DNA from: an uncultured Sulfurovum sp. | Lineage (GTDB): Bacteria > Campylobacterota > Campylobacteria > Campylobacterales > Sulfurovaceae | Direction: 5' to 3' | Assembly: GCA_902727855.1 (NCBI GenBank) | Contig: CACVAS010000058.1 | Span: forward strand, 109,029 to 173,028 | Length of the DNA stretch: 64,000 bases | In this document: positions 63,244 to 64,000 of the stretch, piece after piece | Layout: each line of letters opens with the position of its first letter | Numbering within the stretch: the first letter of the stretch is position 1 | Program-made: the position numbers and the translations under genes | Notes under the pieces: generated by a model | Database searches by the model: none | What the model was told of the DNA's origin: nothing | What the model saw: only the letters and a program-made list of their open reading frames with translations

Positions 63244-63675
63244 TTAATCTTTTATAATCACTTCTTTTGCACCAGCATTGTGCATAACATCTATAACAAC
63301 TTGACGCTCAACCAAAGTTATATCAGTTTCAAATTGTCTTTTTATATCTACAATTATTGTAGGTGAAAAAAGCTTTTTCTGTTTGAGTCCTTTTTCAATG
63401 GCAAACCGTATTATTAATGTTGCAACCTCATAGTCATCAATTAAAATCCTAGGATTGGAAAATGGCTTAATAACACTTTGATTCTTTGTTTGATAAAATA
63501 TTGCATTTTTACCAACTTCAACAATATATTTTTCGCCATTACTTTTTGTATCTATTGCAATATTTGGAACATCATCAAAAATTTCAGATTGATATTCATC
63601 ATATATCTTTATCCGATTTTCCAATATCTGTATTGTTAATGTTGCACTAAAACGATTAAGTAATGCATCTAACAT
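63244..63675 (-). CDS. MreB-like half protein (N-terminal actin subdomains only)
   Basis: A 143-residue protein that follows the first part of MreB: an initial strand (LTIQILENRIKIYDEYQ), VPNIAIDTKSNGEKYIVEVGKNA, then KPFSNPRILIDDYEVATLIIRFAIEKG, like MreB's IRPMKDGVIADFxVTEKML, and finally TLVERQVVIDVMHNAGAKEVIIKD, like TxVERRAIxxxAxxAGAREVxLIEE. It ends where full MreB would continue with its second ATP-binding half. The ATP phosphate-1 loop DxGTxN is not visible. The start overlaps the tkt stop (TAATG). Function unknown. Confidence 0.6.
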   Translation of the reverse strand: MLDALLNRFSATLTIQILENRIKIYDEYQSEIFDDVPNIAIDTKSNGEKYIVEVGKNAIFYQTKNQSVIKPFSNPRILIDDYEVATLIIRFAIEKGLKQKKLFSPTIIVDIKRQFETDITLVERQVVIDVMHNAGAKEVIIKD

Positions 63676-64000
63676 TAAAGCTTACACTCACCCAAATCCA
63701 CTTCTCTATACTCCACATCCATCAACTTACATGCACGTTTCATAATACCTTCTTGCGTAAAGCCAAACTTTTCAAAGAGTAGGTCTGCTGGTGCGGATGC
63801 TCCGAAGCCTTCCATACCTAGTACGTCATCTGCATAACGATAGTACTCGGTAGCTGTAGCTGCTTCTACTGCTAGTACTTTTGTGTTAGGGTCAATGACT
63901 GTTGCTTTGTACTGGGCATCTTGCTCATTAAAGAGATCCAGACATGGTACAGAAACAACATTTGATTTAATGCCAAGTACGGCTAAGTGGCACGCTGCTT
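63675..64000 (-). CDS. tkt: Transketolase, C-terminal end
   Basis: The last 108 codons of a minus-strand gene whose start lies beyond base 64000. The end reads VLAVEAATATEYYRYADDVLGM, then FGASAPADLLFEKFGFTQEG and a stop at 63677-63675, the transketolase C-terminal signature. It interconverts sugar phosphates in the Calvin or pentose phosphate pathway. An MreB-like half gene is coupled to its stop. Confidence 0.93.
   Translation of the reverse strand, partial: AACHLAVLGIKSNVVSVPCLDLFNEQDAQYKATVIDPNTKVLAVEAATATEYYRYADDVLGMEGFGASAPADLLFEKFGFTQEGIMKRACKLMDVEYREVDLGECKL

Overview
The window reads as chromosomal DNA of a chemolithotrophic campylobacterotum (epsilonproteobacterium), most like Sulfurovum or a close relative. 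The reasons are low GC throughout, an nrfHAIJ nitrite-ammonification cluster with its own CcsBA-type haem lyase, a di-haem cytochrome c1, a cbb3 oxidase operon carrying the DUF4006 protein, a CiaB homologue, an ArsS-like sensor kinase and a sulfide:quinone oxidoreductase. The genus is an inference; no rRNA or other marker is present.

Layout. 1-2.2 kb (minus): a deformylase-like gene cut by the window edge, a 53-residue protein and a sulfide:quinone oxidoreductase. 2.3-7.3 kb (plus): nrfHAIJ behind a perfect FNR-type box. 7.4-11.6 kb: a transporter, a small secreted protein, gph, luxS and a tRNA-modification methyltransferase. 11.6-17.3 kb: a TetR-tolC-MFP-RND efflux operon with a visible operator. 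17.3-22.9 kb: ribE, mnmG and petABC (the bc1 complex). 23-29.9 kb is an accessory stretch, visibly more AT-rich in its second half: a 1056-residue secreted protein with a metzincin-like zinc site, a MazEF-type pair, a VasI-family protein, a Sel1 lipoprotein and a SEC-C protein joined by start/stop overlap to addB. 32.3-45.3 kb is a respiratory block: hemN, then ccoNOQP with FixH, DUF4006 and two further small membrane genes, a Sel1 protein, ctaB, and a caa3-type oxidase (coxB fused to cytochrome c, coxD, coxC, coxA, sco). CoxA has the YSHP signature of subtype A2. 45.5-52 kb: a biosynthetic operon (class V aminotransferase, hisZ, purA, DUF507, carA, ddl) and an SCP2-like protein. 52-54.6 kb: an ArsRS-like two-component system with a Spy/CpxP-like periplasmic protein. 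54.7-60.5 kb: ciaB, RhuM and an ABC-three-component (ABC-3C) conflict system (SMEK protein, middle component MC6, DUF2326 ATPase). 60.6-64 kb: rdgB, a YajR-like transporter, a hypothetical protein, an MreB half-domain protein and the 3' end of transketolase.

The genes fit an organism that oxidises sulfide into the quinone pool and passes electrons through bc1 and cytochrome c to two different oxidases (cbb3 and A2-type caa3), or from quinol to nitrite through NrfHA. Haem supply and insertion are covered by hemN, ctaB, sco, FixH and CcsBA.

The most unusual parts are the five-gene co-directional run SMEK-MC6-DUF2326-RhuM-CiaB, the secreted metzincin-like protein, the SEC-C/addB coupling, the half-MreB gene coupled to tkt, the deformylase paralogue lacking its metal-binding cysteine, and a perfect 36-bp A/T palindrome. 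No tRNA, rRNA, CRISPR array or insertion sequence was seen, and no gene-free stretch exceeds about 260 bases.
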